This document shows, in pieces, positions 8,677-17,813 of a stretch of 64,000 bases of DNA; within the stretch, counting starts at the first letter, position 1; every line of letters starts with the position of its first letter. The notes under the pieces were generated by a model that saw only the letters and a program-made list of their open reading frames with translations, searched no databases and was not told where the DNA came from. Both the position numbers and the translations under genes were made by a program. This DNA comes from an uncultured Methanomicrobiales archaeon. Its GTDB lineage: Archaea; Halobacteriota; Methanomicrobia; Methanomicrobiales; Methanospirillaceae. The stretch covers positions 62,001 to 126,000 of the forward strand of contig CAILCG010000019.1 in assembly GCA_903832665.1 (NCBI GenBank). The letters run 5' to 3'.

Positions 8677-8970
8677 TTAAACCTGGTATATCTGTACGTG
8701 CGGGATTTTTCCTATCATGATGCAGTCTGAACGGGTGATCAGGCCCATGCTGATGGCCACATTCACTGAACGTTCACCAATCATGTTGATATTTCCGGCT
8801 TTCTCCAGCGCGGCTCGCACTTCTTCTTCACCTGCCGGGGTAGTTCCGTAAAAGGAATCGTGGACATTGATGCAGAACATCTCGTGAGTGATAATCGTGT
8901 TGAGAAGTTCACGGTCGCAGACCGCAACCACATCTCCCGATCCGGGCATGTGATGAATTTTTAAAAACAT
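8677..8970 (-). CDS. DUF424 family protein
   Basis: A 97-residue archaeal DUF424 protein (MFLKIHHMPGSGDVVAVCDR), with the conserved VHDSFYGTTPAGEEEV segment and an ISMGLITRSDCIMIG C-terminal half. DUF424 genes often lie next to NMD3 or translation initiation genes in euryarchaea, and a translation-related role is suspected; the biochemical function is not established. It ends 2 bp before NMD3 and is separated from the upstream TatD-like gene by about 40 bases, where a weak promoter (TGTATATTTATTGG on the plus strand) may lie. Length is normal for the family. Confidence 0.85.
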   Translation of the reverse strand: MFLKIHHMPGSGDVVAVCDRELLNTIITHEMFCINVHDSFYGTTPAGEEEVRAALEKAGNINMIGERSVNVAISMGLITRSDCIMIGKIPHVQIYQV

Positions 8971-9011
8971 TGTATATTTATTGGGCGGGTGGCATGAAAA
9001 AGGTAAGGGAG

Positions 9012-9842
9012 TTACCCAACCGTAATGAGAACGCCGTATACCTTTTCAATGGTCTCTGCATGGATCCGGTGACAGTCGTCTTCCGTAATGAGCCCGTTTT
9101 TGAGCAGCTGATTGGTATATCGTGGTACGGATTTCGGGCCAACAACCGCGCCCGGCCGGGAATTTTCATCCATGTAATCGCTCTCCATGGTAAAGGGCCG
9201 CTTCTCGCGGGCAAGCTGGGGGATGGCTTCGTGCTTTGCGATGAGCGACGGGTGAAGTGGCGTGTCCGGGGAGCCGTAGTGCTTCACGATCCGCTCTATA
9301 GGTACCTTTGATCGCTGAGCCATCTCCACCACATCGGCACAGGGACCTGTTTCCGCGTGAATCTGGAGGGCACACCGGCATTCTGCTGCAAGATCGAGGG
9401 CATGGGTGAGCACTTCATTGGAAGCAGCGAGGATCTCCGGGTCCACGTCATAGTGCGGCCGCCCACTCTTGAGGGCAACCGCTCTTCCCTCCCCGACATA
9501 CCGGGCTGCGCAGTCGAGCCCCCCCTTCATCACCTCAACTGCCCGGTCCAGGCTCATGCGTTCGGTGAGCCGGCTGATCTCGGCCGGGTGGACGCCAAGT
9601 ATGGTATGCACGCCCAGGCCAATTGCCGAAACCATTTCCGCGACCCGGAGGGTTTCATCAAAAACTTTTGCATAGTCTTCCCCCGCGGAAGGATGGACAG
9701 AGAGCGACCACGAAGGTTTTGAGACCAGGAAGATGTGGGTTCCTCCCACCCGCTGGAACTCCTTGGCTGCTTCAATACCACGCCCGTTCACCGGATCGAT
9801 GTGGATATGATCGTCAGTGATGGGAAATGCCGGCAAGTTCAT
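9012..9842 (-). CDS. TatD-related metal-dependent hydrolase
   Basis: A 276-residue amidohydrolase-fold protein of the archaeal TatD-related group. Metal ligands are suggested by DHIHIDP near residues 11-17, the central VHTILGVHPAEI, the QIHAETGP block near 160 and SDYMDENSRPG near 217. TatD proteins have nuclease or other hydrolase activity, and the substrate of this archaeal branch is not known. The start codon overlaps the end of the MptD gene by 29 bases, an unusually long overlap that suggests translational coupling or a slightly later start. Confidence 0.82.
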   Translation of the reverse strand: MNLPAFPITDDHIHIDPVNGRGIEAAKEFQRVGGTHIFLVSKPSWSLSVHPSAGEDYAKVFDETLRVAEMVSAIGLGVHTILGVHPAEISRLTERMSLDRAVEVMKGGLDCAARYVGEGRAVALKSGRPHYDVDPEILAASNEVLTHALDLAAECRCALQIHAETGPCADVVEMAQRSKVPIERIVKHYGSPDTPLHPSLIAKHEAIPQLAREKRPFTMESDYMDENSRPGAVVGPKSVPRYTNQLLKNGLITEDDCHRIHAETIEKVYGVLITVG

Positions 9843-10167
9843 TGCACTCCACGATGCGCATCAGCGGGTACCCATTGTCCGGCTTGAGGTGGGCCCGGCA
9901 GTACGTAAATCCGACCCGGGTGATGATCTCTGCGTCAAACATCAGCCCCGAGAGTTCGCTGTACCCGAACGCATTTTCGGTCATCAGGCTCCGGTCCAGG
10001 CGAACGGTGATCTCTTCAACAAACGGCTGGAGGATCACGGCCTGCTCGATCGCCTTCTCTACACTCGAAGTCGACTTTCGTGAGATGGGGGTGCCCACCC
10101 ACTGGTGGTAGAGCGCTCCCAGTTTGATACCCGCTTCAAAGACTGCCTGTTCCCTGTCCGACTTCAT
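9814..10167 (-). CDS. mptD: Archaeal dihydroneopterin aldolase, tetrahydromethanopterin pathway
   Basis: A 117-residue protein of the archaeal dihydroneopterin aldolase family (formerly DUF372). It converts 7,8-dihydroneopterin to 6-hydroxymethyl-7,8-dihydropterin in tetrahydromethanopterin synthesis, the C1 carrier of methanogenesis. The N-terminal block EAGIKLGALYHQWVGTP, the central ENAFGYSELSGLMFDAEI and the C-terminal PLMRIVECNELAGISH match the family, as does the length. It lies 9 bp after the MCM stop and overlaps the TatD-like gene, so it is co-transcribed with the replication genes. No lesion is seen. Confidence 0.83.
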   Translation of the reverse strand: MKSDREQAVFEAGIKLGALYHQWVGTPISRKSTSSVEKAIEQAVILQPFVEEITVRLDRSLMTENAFGYSELSGLMFDAEIITRVGFTYCRAHLKPDNGYPLMRIVECNELAGISHH

Positions 10168-10175
10168 ACAAAACC

Positions 10176-12287
10176 TCAGATCAACTGGACGATACCCTGC
10201 TTGGGTTCCATTGCTTCGCCATTGCGCAGGAGCATGTCGATACCGTCTTTCACTTTGTCCCGGCTGAATCCTTTCGATGAGACCGCATCGATGACGAGTT
10301 CGATGCCTGCACGCCGGGTCTCGCCGCCAATGTCGCGGATAGCATCCTTGATCACCCGGACGATATCCCGCTTCTCTTTGGAAATGCCGGTCGTGACCTT
10401 GTCGATATCAAACGTGCCGGTCTTGGCGTCGTACGCAACCTGGCGCAGGCAGGCATCCACGATATGGATGACGCGTTCCGCATCCCTGACCTCGATGGTA
10501 TCCGATAACCGGATACGGGCGCTTGCCTCGCCGAGCCGGACCAGGGCTTCGAGCTGCCGGGCTGTGACCGGGACCGCCTTGTTGGGTTCGGCAAGTCCCC
10601 TGAGGCGGAGATAGTACCCGATGAGGGCCTCCTTTGCTTCCAGCGAGAGCATAGGGAAACAGGAGCGCTTGGCATGGGCAATATATTTCCGGAACAGGAC
10701 CGGATCGATATCCGGCATCACCGGCTTGAGCTGCTCGAGGATGTACTCCGGTGTGACCCCGGGGATGGGGGATTTTTTATGCTGGGCGATCAGTTCCCCG
10801 ACCCGGTGGGTCTTGACAATGTGCTCAGCGATCGCAAGGTCCCGCTTCTGCTCGGGCTGATCGGTCATGATGAAGATCAGGTCGAATCGCGAGAGAAGGG
10901 AGGGCGGCATATTGATCTGGTCGGCAATATCGCCAAACATATCGAACCGCCCGTACTTCGGGTTTGCAGCCCCGAGCAGGGCACAGCGGGACTTGAGCGT
11001 GGCCGTAATGCCGGCCTTTGCAACGCTGATCGTCTGCTGTTCCATAGCCTCGTGCAGGGCAGAGCGATCGTCCTTGTTCATCTTGTCCATCTCATCGACT
11101 GCGGCAATACCCATGTCGGCAAGGACCAGGGCACCGGCCTCAAGGGTCCAGCGCCCTTCACCGAATTCATCCTTGACTGCTGCGGCCGTCAGACCTGCGG
11201 AAGTTGAGGACTGGCCGCTCGTGTAGATGGCCCGGGGTGAGAGCTTCACCACGTACCGGAGCAGCTGGCTTTTTGCGATACCGGGGTCTCCTATCAGCAG
11301 GACATGGATGTCTCCCCTGAGGCGGCTCCCGTCGGGCATCTCCTTGGCAAGCCCGCCGAATAACTGGAGCACGATTGCCTGTTTAACATCCTCGCTGCCG
11401 TAGATCGTGGGGGCAACCGAGTGGGTGATCATCCGGTAGATCATCGGATTTTTGCTCAGCGCGATGATCTCGTTCTCCGCCGCTTCATCGATCTCGACTT
11501 CCTCGAACTCTTTCTCGGCAACTTCAATGGAGTTGCATTCCAGGAAGATGTCAAAGACTGTGCTCTTCTCGCCCTTGACGACCCGCTGCATGGACCGGAG
11601 GATGCCGTTGATGATGACCCGGTCTCCCGCGGAAACTTTTCCCGAGAGATCATCGGTGACATCAATGTCCAGGGTCTGGGGCTGTTCGCCGCCCCGCAGA
11701 CCTTCCGGTGACTCCTGGATCCTGAGTTTCTGGGAGTCGACAAACTTCGAGCGTTTGGGCAGCAGTTCGAGTTTCTTGAACGCACACCCGTCCGTTGCAC
11801 ACCCGTCGGGCTCGATGAACTTGCCGTATTTTTGTTTCCGTACCGTGAAGTGACCGGCCGGGCACTTGAAGACGGCCTCCACCACGCGGGGACGGACTTC
11901 GGTGGTCTTCCGGAGGATCCCTTCGGCAGAGACGAAGGTATTGATATCATCGGACCGGATATTGCGGATCGCGATCTTCTTCGGGAGATTCGTGAACCGG
12001 ATATTGACTAATTTGGGTTCCTTGCCGTCTTTTGTCCGTATGAGCTGGCCGCTCTTGATCGCTTCCCCGACATCCTCCAGTACCTTGCCGGGATTTTCGA
12101 GCAGCTCATCGGCCATGGCAATGCCGGCCCGGCCGAACCGCTCGATCTCGCGGTAGTCGATATAGAGCGAGCGCTTGTGAGGATATTCACGGGAGATCTC
12201 ACCGAGTTCTTTTTTGTACCGGCTCTTGAGCAGCCGGCTCCAGTCCCCGGTCTTATCCGACTCGGCAAGGTCAGGTGTCTTTTCCAT
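10176..12287 (-). CDS. mcm: Replicative DNA helicase MCM
   Basis: A 703-residue minichromosome maintenance protein, the hexameric replicative helicase. The N-terminal half has the A domain and a zinc-binding region (FKCPAGHF with CATDGC, about residues 142-172; ligands C, H, C, C). The AAA+ core has Walker A GDPGIAKSQ near 332, the Walker B region LADMGIAAVDEMDKM near 395, and the SRFDL arginine-finger motif near 468. The C-terminus is a winged helix (DIGGETRRAGIELVIDAV). It follows the RfcS gene by 6 bp and is followed closely by MptD. Length is typical of archaeal MCMs and no intein is present. Confidence 0.96.
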   Translation of the reverse strand: MEKTPDLAESDKTGDWSRLLKSRYKKELGEISREYPHKRSLYIDYREIERFGRAGIAMADELLENPGKVLEDVGEAIKSGQLIRTKDGKEPKLVNIRFTNLPKKIAIRNIRSDDINTFVSAEGILRKTTEVRPRVVEAVFKCPAGHFTVRKQKYGKFIEPDGCATDGCAFKKLELLPKRSKFVDSQKLRIQESPEGLRGGEQPQTLDIDVTDDLSGKVSAGDRVIINGILRSMQRVVKGEKSTVFDIFLECNSIEVAEKEFEEVEIDEAAENEIIALSKNPMIYRMITHSVAPTIYGSEDVKQAIVLQLFGGLAKEMPDGSRLRGDIHVLLIGDPGIAKSQLLRYVVKLSPRAIYTSGQSSTSAGLTAAAVKDEFGEGRWTLEAGALVLADMGIAAVDEMDKMNKDDRSALHEAMEQQTISVAKAGITATLKSRCALLGAANPKYGRFDMFGDIADQINMPPSLLSRFDLIFIMTDQPEQKRDLAIAEHIVKTHRVGELIAQHKKSPIPGVTPEYILEQLKPVMPDIDPVLFRKYIAHAKRSCFPMLSLEAKEALIGYYLRLRGLAEPNKAVPVTARQLEALVRLGEASARIRLSDTIEVRDAERVIHIVDACLRQVAYDAKTGTFDIDKVTTGISKEKRDIVRVIKDAIRDIGGETRRAGIELVIDAVSSKGFSRDKVKDGIDMLLRNGEAMEPKQGIVQLI

Positions 12288-12293
12288 GGAACC

Positions 12294-13262
12294 TCACCGG
12301 CTCTTCTGGGCCGTGAGCACAAACCGTGCAATGAGGGCTTCCAACTGGATATCGCTGTTCGCACCTTCAGAAAGCCGGAAGTCGGTCTCACCGATATGAT
12401 CGATCAACTGCACTTTCAAGGTCCGGTCCATGTCGCGCTTGACCAGCGCCCGGTAGCACTGGTTGATCAGTTCATTGGGAGCAATCCCGCGCTCGTGCAG
12501 GAGCTGGTTGAGGAGATATTCAGCGCCATCGAAGTCGCCTGAAAGGGAGAGACAGAGCAGCTCGTTTATCTCATCGGGACGGGCGGTTGAGGTGATCGCG
12601 TAGATCATCTTCTCATCGATGGTTGTGCTCATGATGGCTCCGCCCTGCAATGCATTGATCGCCTTGCGCATATCACCCTGTGCAATATAGACGATTGCCT
12701 CCATTGCCCCGGGCGTGATGCAGAGTCCCTCTTTTCCGGCAATCTTCCGGACTTCCATCTTCACCGCTTCTGCGCCCAGCGGTTTGAACCGGTAGATGGC
12801 ACACCGGCTCTGGATGGGATCGATGATCTTTGAGGAGTAATTGCAGGAGAGGATGAACCGGCAGGATTGTGCATAGGTCTCCATGGTCCGCCTCAGAGCT
12901 GACTGTGCATCGGTGGTCAGGGCATCGGCCTCATCCAGGAAGAGGATCTTGAACGCAGCCCCGCCATCGGACCTGGTCCGGGCGAACTCCTTGATCTGGT
13001 TGCGCACCACATCGATGCCCCGCTCATCCGAGGCATTCATCTCGCGGAAGTTTCTCTGCCAGGTATCGGCAAAAAATTCCCGGGCCAGCGTAACTGCCGC
13101 GGTGGTCTTGCCCACACCGGCACTGCCCGTGAAGAGGAGATGGGGAAGGTTCCCGGTCTTTACATAGGATGATAATCGCTCCACGATCTCATCCTGACCG
13201 ACAATATCGGTGAGCCGGGATGGGCGGTATTTCTCTATCCAGATGGTGTGACTATCATCCAT
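12294..13262 (-). CDS. rfcS: Replication factor C small subunit
   Basis: A 322-residue canonical clamp-loader small subunit, which with the large subunit opens and loads PCNA at primed sites. Landmarks from the chosen start are [10 protein letters not shown] (8-17), Walker A GSAGVGKT (46-53), the DEAD box LDEADAL (109-115) and SRC (152-154). The frame stays open 23 codons upstream to 13331, but [14 protein letters not shown] is the usual family N-terminus, so I start at 13262. It is the first gene of the minus-strand replication/translation series. The divergent surface-protein gene starts about 150 bases away, and the space between holds inverted and direct repeats. Confidence 0.93.
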   Translation of the reverse strand: MDDSHTIWIEKYRPSRLTDIVGQDEIVERLSSYVKTGNLPHLLFTGSAGVGKTTAAVTLAREFFADTWQRNFREMNASDERGIDVVRNQIKEFARTRSDGGAAFKILFLDEADALTTDAQSALRRTMETYAQSCRFILSCNYSSKIIDPIQSRCAIYRFKPLGAEAVKMEVRKIAGKEGLCITPGAMEAIVYIAQGDMRKAINALQGGAIMSTTIDEKMIYAITSTARPDEINELLCLSLSGDFDGAEYLLNQLLHERGIAPNELINQCYRALVKRDMDRTLKVQLIDHIGETDFRLSEGANSDIQLEALIARFVLTAQKSR

Positions 13263-13355
13263 GGGGGGTCTCTCGTCTGTTGATAATTTTTGGGGGTGAT
13301 GTATTTTTACTGGCGATTCCCGTTTCCTCAACTCAGGGAAAACGTTCTCTTCCTG

Positions 13356-13384
13356 TTATGAATGTCATAATGTTTATCATAATG
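13356..13384. promoter_or_regulatory. Inverted and direct repeats in the rfcS/DUF3821 divergent promoter region
   Basis: TTATGA-ATG-TCATAA at 13356-13370 is an inverted repeat with 3-base spacing. The half-site TCATAATG recurs as a direct repeat at 13365-13372 and 13377-13384. An AT-rich box (TTTTAAAATAA, about 13384-13394) follows and could be the TATA element for the plus-strand DUF3821 gene. The arrangement resembles a bacterial-type regulator operator; no regulator gene is adjacent. Confidence 0.4.
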
Positions 13385-13416
13385 GTTTTAAAATAACTTT
13401 CATGCAAGGTACCTGT

Positions 13417-14451
13417 ATGCAAGGAAAATATTTTTTATTTGTTTTTTGCGTAATCGTTCTGCTTGTCGCTCCCGGTGCGGCAACCCTGAACAAGATTGCG
13501 CCCGGGTCCCCGGTCTTTGTTGGGGAAAATGACGTGGATATCTCCGGTGCACTCAACGGCTGCCATACGATCGCATGGTGGCCCAACGGTACGAGCATGT
13601 CGGCACCTGCTGCAAAAAATCTCACCATCTATGAGATCAACTCCGTTTCCGAGACGATCTTTCACTATAATATCAGCCCCGGGATCTACGGCGGCTATAC
13701 CGGTACCTGGTATTGCGAGGACACGATTCCCACCTTCCCGGTCTTCAGTCTCCGCGATCCCCAGATGACGCTGAAGATCTGGGATCTCGATCACGACCAG
13801 GATGTCACGGGCAAGACGATCCCCCGCGCGACCAACATCACCTACCGCATTGACACGAATCTCTACCCGGTACTCAACTACCTCAACCGTCCCAATACCA
13901 ATCCCACGGATGGTTTCTTTATGGTCCAGCTGACCGACCCGCTGAACCGGAACGTTGCCAATATCTATACCGGCAGTTACGGGGGGGCAAAGACCCTGAT
14001 CCTGCCGTTCGAGACGAACCCCTATGTCTCATCCTCCCCCTATCTCTGGAAGAACGGGAACACCTGGGACCATGCAGCCCGGAATATCCAGGGCGATATG
14101 GTCTACCCACCGGGAACCTACACCTTCACGCTGAACCAGAATCTGAACCACATGCAGGATAGTTATGGGGTCGGCAGCGGAGCAGGTGCTGACGGAAAGA
14201 CGACCTCGACTGCGACCGTGACCTTCCTTGCATCGGAGCCTCTCGTGATACCCACAACGCAGGTGACGGTTGTGACATCGATGCCCGGGACAACGTCCAC
14301 CACCCGGCCGGCAACTCCCACGACCGCGCCGGTGACCCCGACCTCAACCCCTGTTCCAAAGAAGACAACCTACTCCCCGCTTCCCGGATGGATTGCGCTG
14401 CTGGGGCTCGGGATCTCTGCATTTGTGATGATCGTCCGGCGAAATAATTAG
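13417..14451 (+). CDS. DUF3821-type secreted/surface protein with C-terminal membrane anchor
   Basis: A 344-residue predicted exported protein. It has a signal peptide (YFLFVFCVIVLLVAPGAA), an extracellular domain opening with the DUF3821 signature (INKI-like start, GSPVFVGENDVDISGAL), a Thr/Pro-rich stalk near residues 285-315 and a C-terminal anchor (PGWIALLGLGISAFVMIV) followed by arginines. Such proteins are typical of Methanomicrobiales envelopes; their role is unknown. An in-frame ATG at 13402 adds five residues; I prefer 13417 because AAGG precedes it at a usable distance. The Thr/Pro stalk and the many NxT/NxS sites suggest N-glycosylation, notable because the aglB gene in this window is frameshifted. 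Confidence 0.8.
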   Translation: MQGKYFLFVFCVIVLLVAPGAATLNKIAPGSPVFVGENDVDISGALNGCHTIAWWPNGTSMSAPAAKNLTIYEINSVSETIFHYNISPGIYGGYTGTWYCEDTIPTFPVFSLRDPQMTLKIWDLDHDQDVTGKTIPRATNITYRIDTNLYPVLNYLNRPNTNPTDGFFMVQLTDPLNRNVANIYTGSYGGAKTLILPFETNPYVSSSPYLWKNGNTWDHAARNIQGDMVYPPGTYTFTLNQNLNHMQDSYGVGSGAGADGKTTSTATVTFLASEPLVIPTTQVTVVTSMPGTTSTTRPATPTTAPVTPTSTPVPKKTTYSPLPGWIALLGLGISAFVMIVRRNN

Positions 14452-14519
14452 ACGAGCGGTGACCACGTTCACCTCTTTTTATTATATTCAAGATCACAGT
14501 ACAGCACAGGTAGTTTCAG

Positions 14520-15086
14520 ATGAATTTTCGTTTTGTAACAGTTTGTATCATCGCCCTACTGTTTGTTGCCGGCGCGGTGAGTGCAGCAGTGTCTTCAGCA
14601 GAGTCCTCCGCGGAGCTCCAGTCTGCCGGCGCCCTCTATTCAAAGAGTGTGGATCTTGCCAATGACGGGAAATATACGGAAGCATTGCAGGCAGCCGACC
14701 AGGCTCTTGCGCTCAATGTAACTTCCCTGGTACCTGTTATCCAGGCCAACCGTGCGGGAATCCTGACCGTGGTGGGGCGGTACGATGAGGCTCTCACGGC
14801 CGCTGATGCGGCCCTGGCATCCGATGGCAACCTGACAACCACCCACTCCATTGCCTGGTACAACAAGGGCGACGCGCTCCGGCATCTCGGCAGAGCTGCA
14901 GAGGCAAAAGCTGCTTTCGCCCAGGCCCAGGCTCTGGACCCGACCCTTACCCCTCCCAAGGATTTTGTTGTTGCGGTGACACCGGTTCCCACTACGGCAA
15001 AATCACCTCTCCCCTGGATCGTTCCGGCCGGGGCACTTGCGCTGGTTTTTATTGTGGGATGCGGGTACTACCGCAGTAAGCGGTAA
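14520..15086 (+). CDS. Exported TPR-repeat protein with C-terminal anchor
   Basis: A 188-residue protein with an N-terminal signal sequence (FVTVCIIALLFVAGAVSAA), two or three tetratricopeptide-like helical repeats (YTEALQAADQALALNVTS, YDEALTAADAALASDG, then RAAEAKAAFAQAQALDP) and a C-terminal membrane segment (SPLPWIVPAGALALVFIV) with a short basic tail. TPR domains bind partner proteins, here presumably outside the cell. It follows the DUF3821 gene by 68 bases on the same strand and shares its SPLP-type anchor junction, so both probably belong to the surface layer set. The partner is unknown. Confidence 0.72.
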   Translation: MNFRFVTVCIIALLFVAGAVSAAVSSAESSAELQSAGALYSKSVDLANDGKYTEALQAADQALALNVTSLVPVIQANRAGILTVVGRYDEALTAADAALASDGNLTTTHSIAWYNKGDALRHLGRAAEAKAAFAQAQALDPTLTPPKDFVVAVTPVPTTAKSPLPWIVPAGALALVFIVGCGYYRSKR

Positions 15087-15619
15087 CGGGATTGAACCGG
15101 TCCCCCTCCGCTTTTTTTTAATTGATGATAGGGAATCCCCCCGGGCTGGCTTTCGCAGGAATTGATGGAGTTTATGTTCTGAAAATCTCCGGTCTTTCGT
15201 TTCTTGAAAGTAATTATTTGTCCCGTTAGTTTTGATTTTTTTACCCATAATGAGCAAACCTGTGCCAAATTTTTGTCCTCTATCCGGAAGACCGGAGTAT
15301 TTTCAATTTATTGTATCTGGGACAGCCAGTAAAAATGATCCCTTTTTCCCGGGAAGATAATTCCGGGAAAGTGGAATTCATCAACGCTGTGAAATGATCG
15401 AAGTGTCTGCTGGCAATTGTTCCAGCACAGCGCCCTGAAATACCCGTGGTGCCGGTATATCCGGGTCGAAATTGTCTGGTTTGATTGCCGGATGCCCGGA
15501 GGACTGCTCGCAGAGGAATGGGTAAATGGAACGGGGTTGTACCCGAACTCGTGGTATGATGTTCCTGGCCTGGCAGATCAGAAATACAACCGGAAAAAAT
15601 GGGTATCGGAAAAAGAATT
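15087..15619. other. Gene-poor stretch with a possible gene remnant
   Basis: A T-rich run after 15108 may end transcription of the TPR gene. Between about 15400 and 15640 one plus-strand frame stays open with tryptophan-rich, G/C-ending codons (KYPWCRYIRVEIVWFDCRM), which looks like coding sequence. It lacks a convincing start, and the upstream reading (MIEVSAGNCSSTAP) is in another frame. It could be the remnant of an exported protein; I do not recognise the family. Confidence 0.3.
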
Positions 15620-15949
15620 TCACAACATAACTTCGACCGCGTAGGACTCGGCGTCTTTAAGAATACTTGACCGGTCTTTCAGTCGTTCATATTCACCCGG
15701 GGTATAGCAGAGATAATCCACGTGTTTGGAAAAACGAACTGATTTCATTACGGTCGCCATACGGTTTACAAACGGGATTTCCCGGAATGATTCAGCAACG
15801 ATAATTACATCAATATCAGAATCTTCCGTCGCTGTACCTTTCACCCGTGATCCAAAGACCTTGACTTTTACCGGGGAAAATATCCGTACGAGTGAGGGCA
15901 GGACATCGCGGTAAAACAGTTGAAGGTACCGGTCCTCTTTCATCAGCAT
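15620..15949 (-). CDS. Minimal nucleotidyltransferase (MNT) antitoxin of a HEPN/MNT pair
   Basis: A 109-residue minimal nucleotidyltransferase with the family motif GSRVKGTATEDSDIDVIIV near residues 33-51: the GS pair and the two aspartates of the DxD are intact. In HEPN/MNT systems this protein is usually the antitoxin and may neutralise the HEPN RNase by nucleotidylation. Its start overlaps the stop of the HEPN gene by 7 bp, the normal order and spacing. Codon use is like the neighbours. Family assignment is firm; toxin-antitoxin action is inferred. Confidence 0.85.
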   Translation of the reverse strand: MLMKEDRYLQLFYRDVLPSLVRIFSPVKVKVFGSRVKGTATEDSDIDVIIVAESFREIPFVNRMATVMKSVRFSKHVDYLCYTPGEYERLKDRSSILKDAESYAVEVML

Positions 15950-16356
15950 CCTCCTGTAATTTTCCGGGTACGATCGGATACATGGTCAAAGATTTTTTTT
16001 GCGCTTGCTATACGCTGCCGGGCAAGAGTTTCATCGTACTGTTCAAAAGGTATCCTGTCGCTGATATCCGGGTACCGTGAGAACTGGTAATCTGCGGACA
16101 GATCCGTGATGCAATCAAGGATTTCATCCGGAAGCTGGAGAGTCCTTCCTAATTCATCGATAAAATGGGTTTTTGGAACAGGGCGACCGGAATATGCAAT
16201 GAGCCCTTTGAGAAGTTTCTCCACGGACTGATGCGAAAGAAACGCCGCAATGTCATATCCTTCGATACCGATATTTTTCTCGGCCATCTCCAGATCATGC
16301 AGTGCCTGTTTTATCCACTTCCTGGCAATTGCAGTGTCCTGTTCAGTCATCGTCAT
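15943..16356 (-). CDS. HEPN domain protein of a HEPN/MNT pair
   Basis: A 137-residue all-helical HEPN protein. The segment ARKWIKQALHDLEMAEKN, the HQSVEKLLKGLIAYSGRPVP block with KTHFIDEL after it, and FSRYPD near residue 93 are typical of the HEPN subgroup paired with minimal nucleotidyltransferases. HEPN proteins are often RNases. The canonical C-terminal RX4-6H active-site motif is not obvious here, so this member may be inactive or of the other HEPN class. The MNT gene follows with a 7-bp overlap. This is one of four toxin-antitoxin-like pairs between 15 and 29 kb. Confidence 0.82.
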   Translation of the reverse strand: MTMTEQDTAIARKWIKQALHDLEMAEKNIGIEGYDIAAFLSHQSVEKLLKGLIAYSGRPVPKTHFIDELGRTLQLPDEILDCITDLSADYQFSRYPDISDRIPFEQYDETLARQRIASAKKIFDHVSDRTRKITGGC

Positions 16357-16454
16357 CCCCGGTCAGAGACCCGGCTAAGTAGGTACACGATCTACGGGAA
16401 ACCAGAATAACTTTCGGATCAGTTTTTAATAGTTTTTTTAACGGGGTCTTTCAT

Positions 16455-16595
16455 AGGGGTTGAGCCACCGGAACCGGAAGCGAGGTTCCCATCCATCACC
16501 CTTGAAACCCGGGGGTTGGCCGGGTCTCTGTGAATATTGAGCGACCGGGGCCGGTGATCGCGGAACATTTGGCAAAACTGCAATCCGTATAGTGG
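16455..16595. repeat. Interspersed repeat module (GAAACCCGGGGG type), copy 1
   Basis: TGAGCCACCGGAACCGGAAG near 16460 and GAAACCCGGGGGTTGGCC near 16504 recur at 22160-22350, 23105-23260 and 25110-25240. The unit continues as a GAGC-GACC/CCGGTGATCG block. It lies just downstream of a damaged membrane-protein gene. Noncoding; copies differ by scattered substitutions. Confidence 0.55.
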
Positions 16596-16630
16596 ACCCG
16601 GTGTTAGCGCAATCGCCACAAAAAGGTTGG

Positions 16631-17255
16631 TTAAAAAATCCACCCTGAAAATATCAAATCCGCAATAAGGATGAACGCGAAAAATCCGACAAAACATACC
16701 GCCGCATATGCCCGGGGGGTTTTGAAGGGATTCTCTTTTGAGAACCCGAAGAACGAGTTCGCGTTGATGAGATGGAACACCAGCCCCAGAACCAGCAGGG
16801 GGATGACCGTAGCCGGGGGGGCGAAAAGGATCGTGAGTGCAGCATAGAACAGCAGCTCGAGACTAAAGGATAACGGCCCCCATCTCCAGAGGCCCGCTCC
16901 TGCGGTGGTATCCCGGCCGAACCCGAGAACCGGCAGATCGTTCCGGTGTACGATCGCATCGAGCAGCCAGTGGGATGTCGATGCCGCGACAAATACCATT
17001 CCGGCGACAATCCCGAAGAAGAGACCGATGACGGCCCCGGGAATGATCGCGATCATCGTGCCGAGAACAAGGGAGTGAGACCAGGGCTTCCTGCCGGGGT
17101 GAGGCCGGATCCATTTTTACCTTCTCGATCCCCAAAAAGACGAGGACCGGCCAGAGGAGATCCGGGAAACTGACGCCAAGAAGCGGGATGAGGGGCGGTA
17201 TCCCGGGGAACAGGTCAATCAAGAAGTACGCAACCGCAAAATGTCCGATGAACAT
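16631..17255 (-). pseudogene. Membrane-bound metal-dependent hydrolase-like protein (YdjM-type), frameshifted
   Basis: From 17255 the frame encodes MFIGHFAVAYFLIDLFPGIP, then GVSFPDLLWPVLVFLGIEKV, a multi-helix membrane N-terminus. Homology-like sequence then changes frame: PWSHSLVLGTMIAIIPGAV and several further membrane helices, ending at 16631, lie in another frame. The switch lies between about 17119 (a TAA that bounds the second frame) and 17060; a five-base A run (minus strand) is at 17114-17118, but a small deletion is equally possible. The GHF start and the SHSL motif with later histidines resemble YdjM/LexA-regulated membrane hydrolase-like proteins. Unbroken it would be about 208 residues. 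Confidence 0.6.
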
Positions 17256-17444
17256 GGATGAGGGATAGACTCTCTATGATATAAATGAAGGGACGTTCCC
17301 CCCAGGTGTTGTACCAAAAATTCGGGACCGGAAGAAGCTCGACTGTAGGTCACTGCCGGATTCCCGGGGGTAGCGAGACCGGGGCGCGAAGGACGGGATC
17401 TGGAATAAAATGGGTATTTCGGATATTTTTCCCGGGGTAAATTC

Positions 17445-17813
17445 CTATTTTGTTTTCTCCAGATTCTCTTTCACCCGGAATCGGGTGATTTTTTGTACGA
17501 GATCATACGGTATCGGCTTATCAAGGGGGAACTGCACCGAGCCTTTCGCTCCAGAATATTGCGATAATTCTTTTTTGAATGCCTCAATCCCCGAAGGTGT
17601 CGGATAAAAGCCGATATGATGCTTGAATGCTGCGAAATGCACTAAATTGCCGTTGAGTTTGAAGGTGGGCATCTGGTAGCTGATTGCCTCCACTGCTTCA
17701 GGGGCGGCTTCGTGTATTGTTTGCCTTATTTTTTCCAGAATTTGCTGAACATCTTCTGGGAATGTTCCGATGTATTCATCGATGGTATTGATTTGTTTTT
17801 TGTCCCTGTCCAT
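17445..17813 (-). CDS. DUF1801 (YdhG-like) protein
   Basis: A 122-residue DUF1801 protein. The N-terminal TIDEYIGTFPEDVQQILEKI, the AISYQMPTFKLNGNLVHFAA core and the GFYPTPSGIEAFKKEL with KGSVQFPLDKPIP region are all standard. Bacterial relatives of the YdhG/Fra type have been linked to intracellular iron handling, but the archaeal role is unknown. The gene stands alone between the broken membrane protein and the repeat region, and it is intact. Confidence 0.85.
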   Translation of the reverse strand: MDRDKKQINTIDEYIGTFPEDVQQILEKIRQTIHEAAPEAVEAISYQMPTFKLNGNLVHFAAFKHHIGFYPTPSGIEAFKKELSQYSGAKGSVQFPLDKPIPYDLVQKITRFRVKENLEKTK

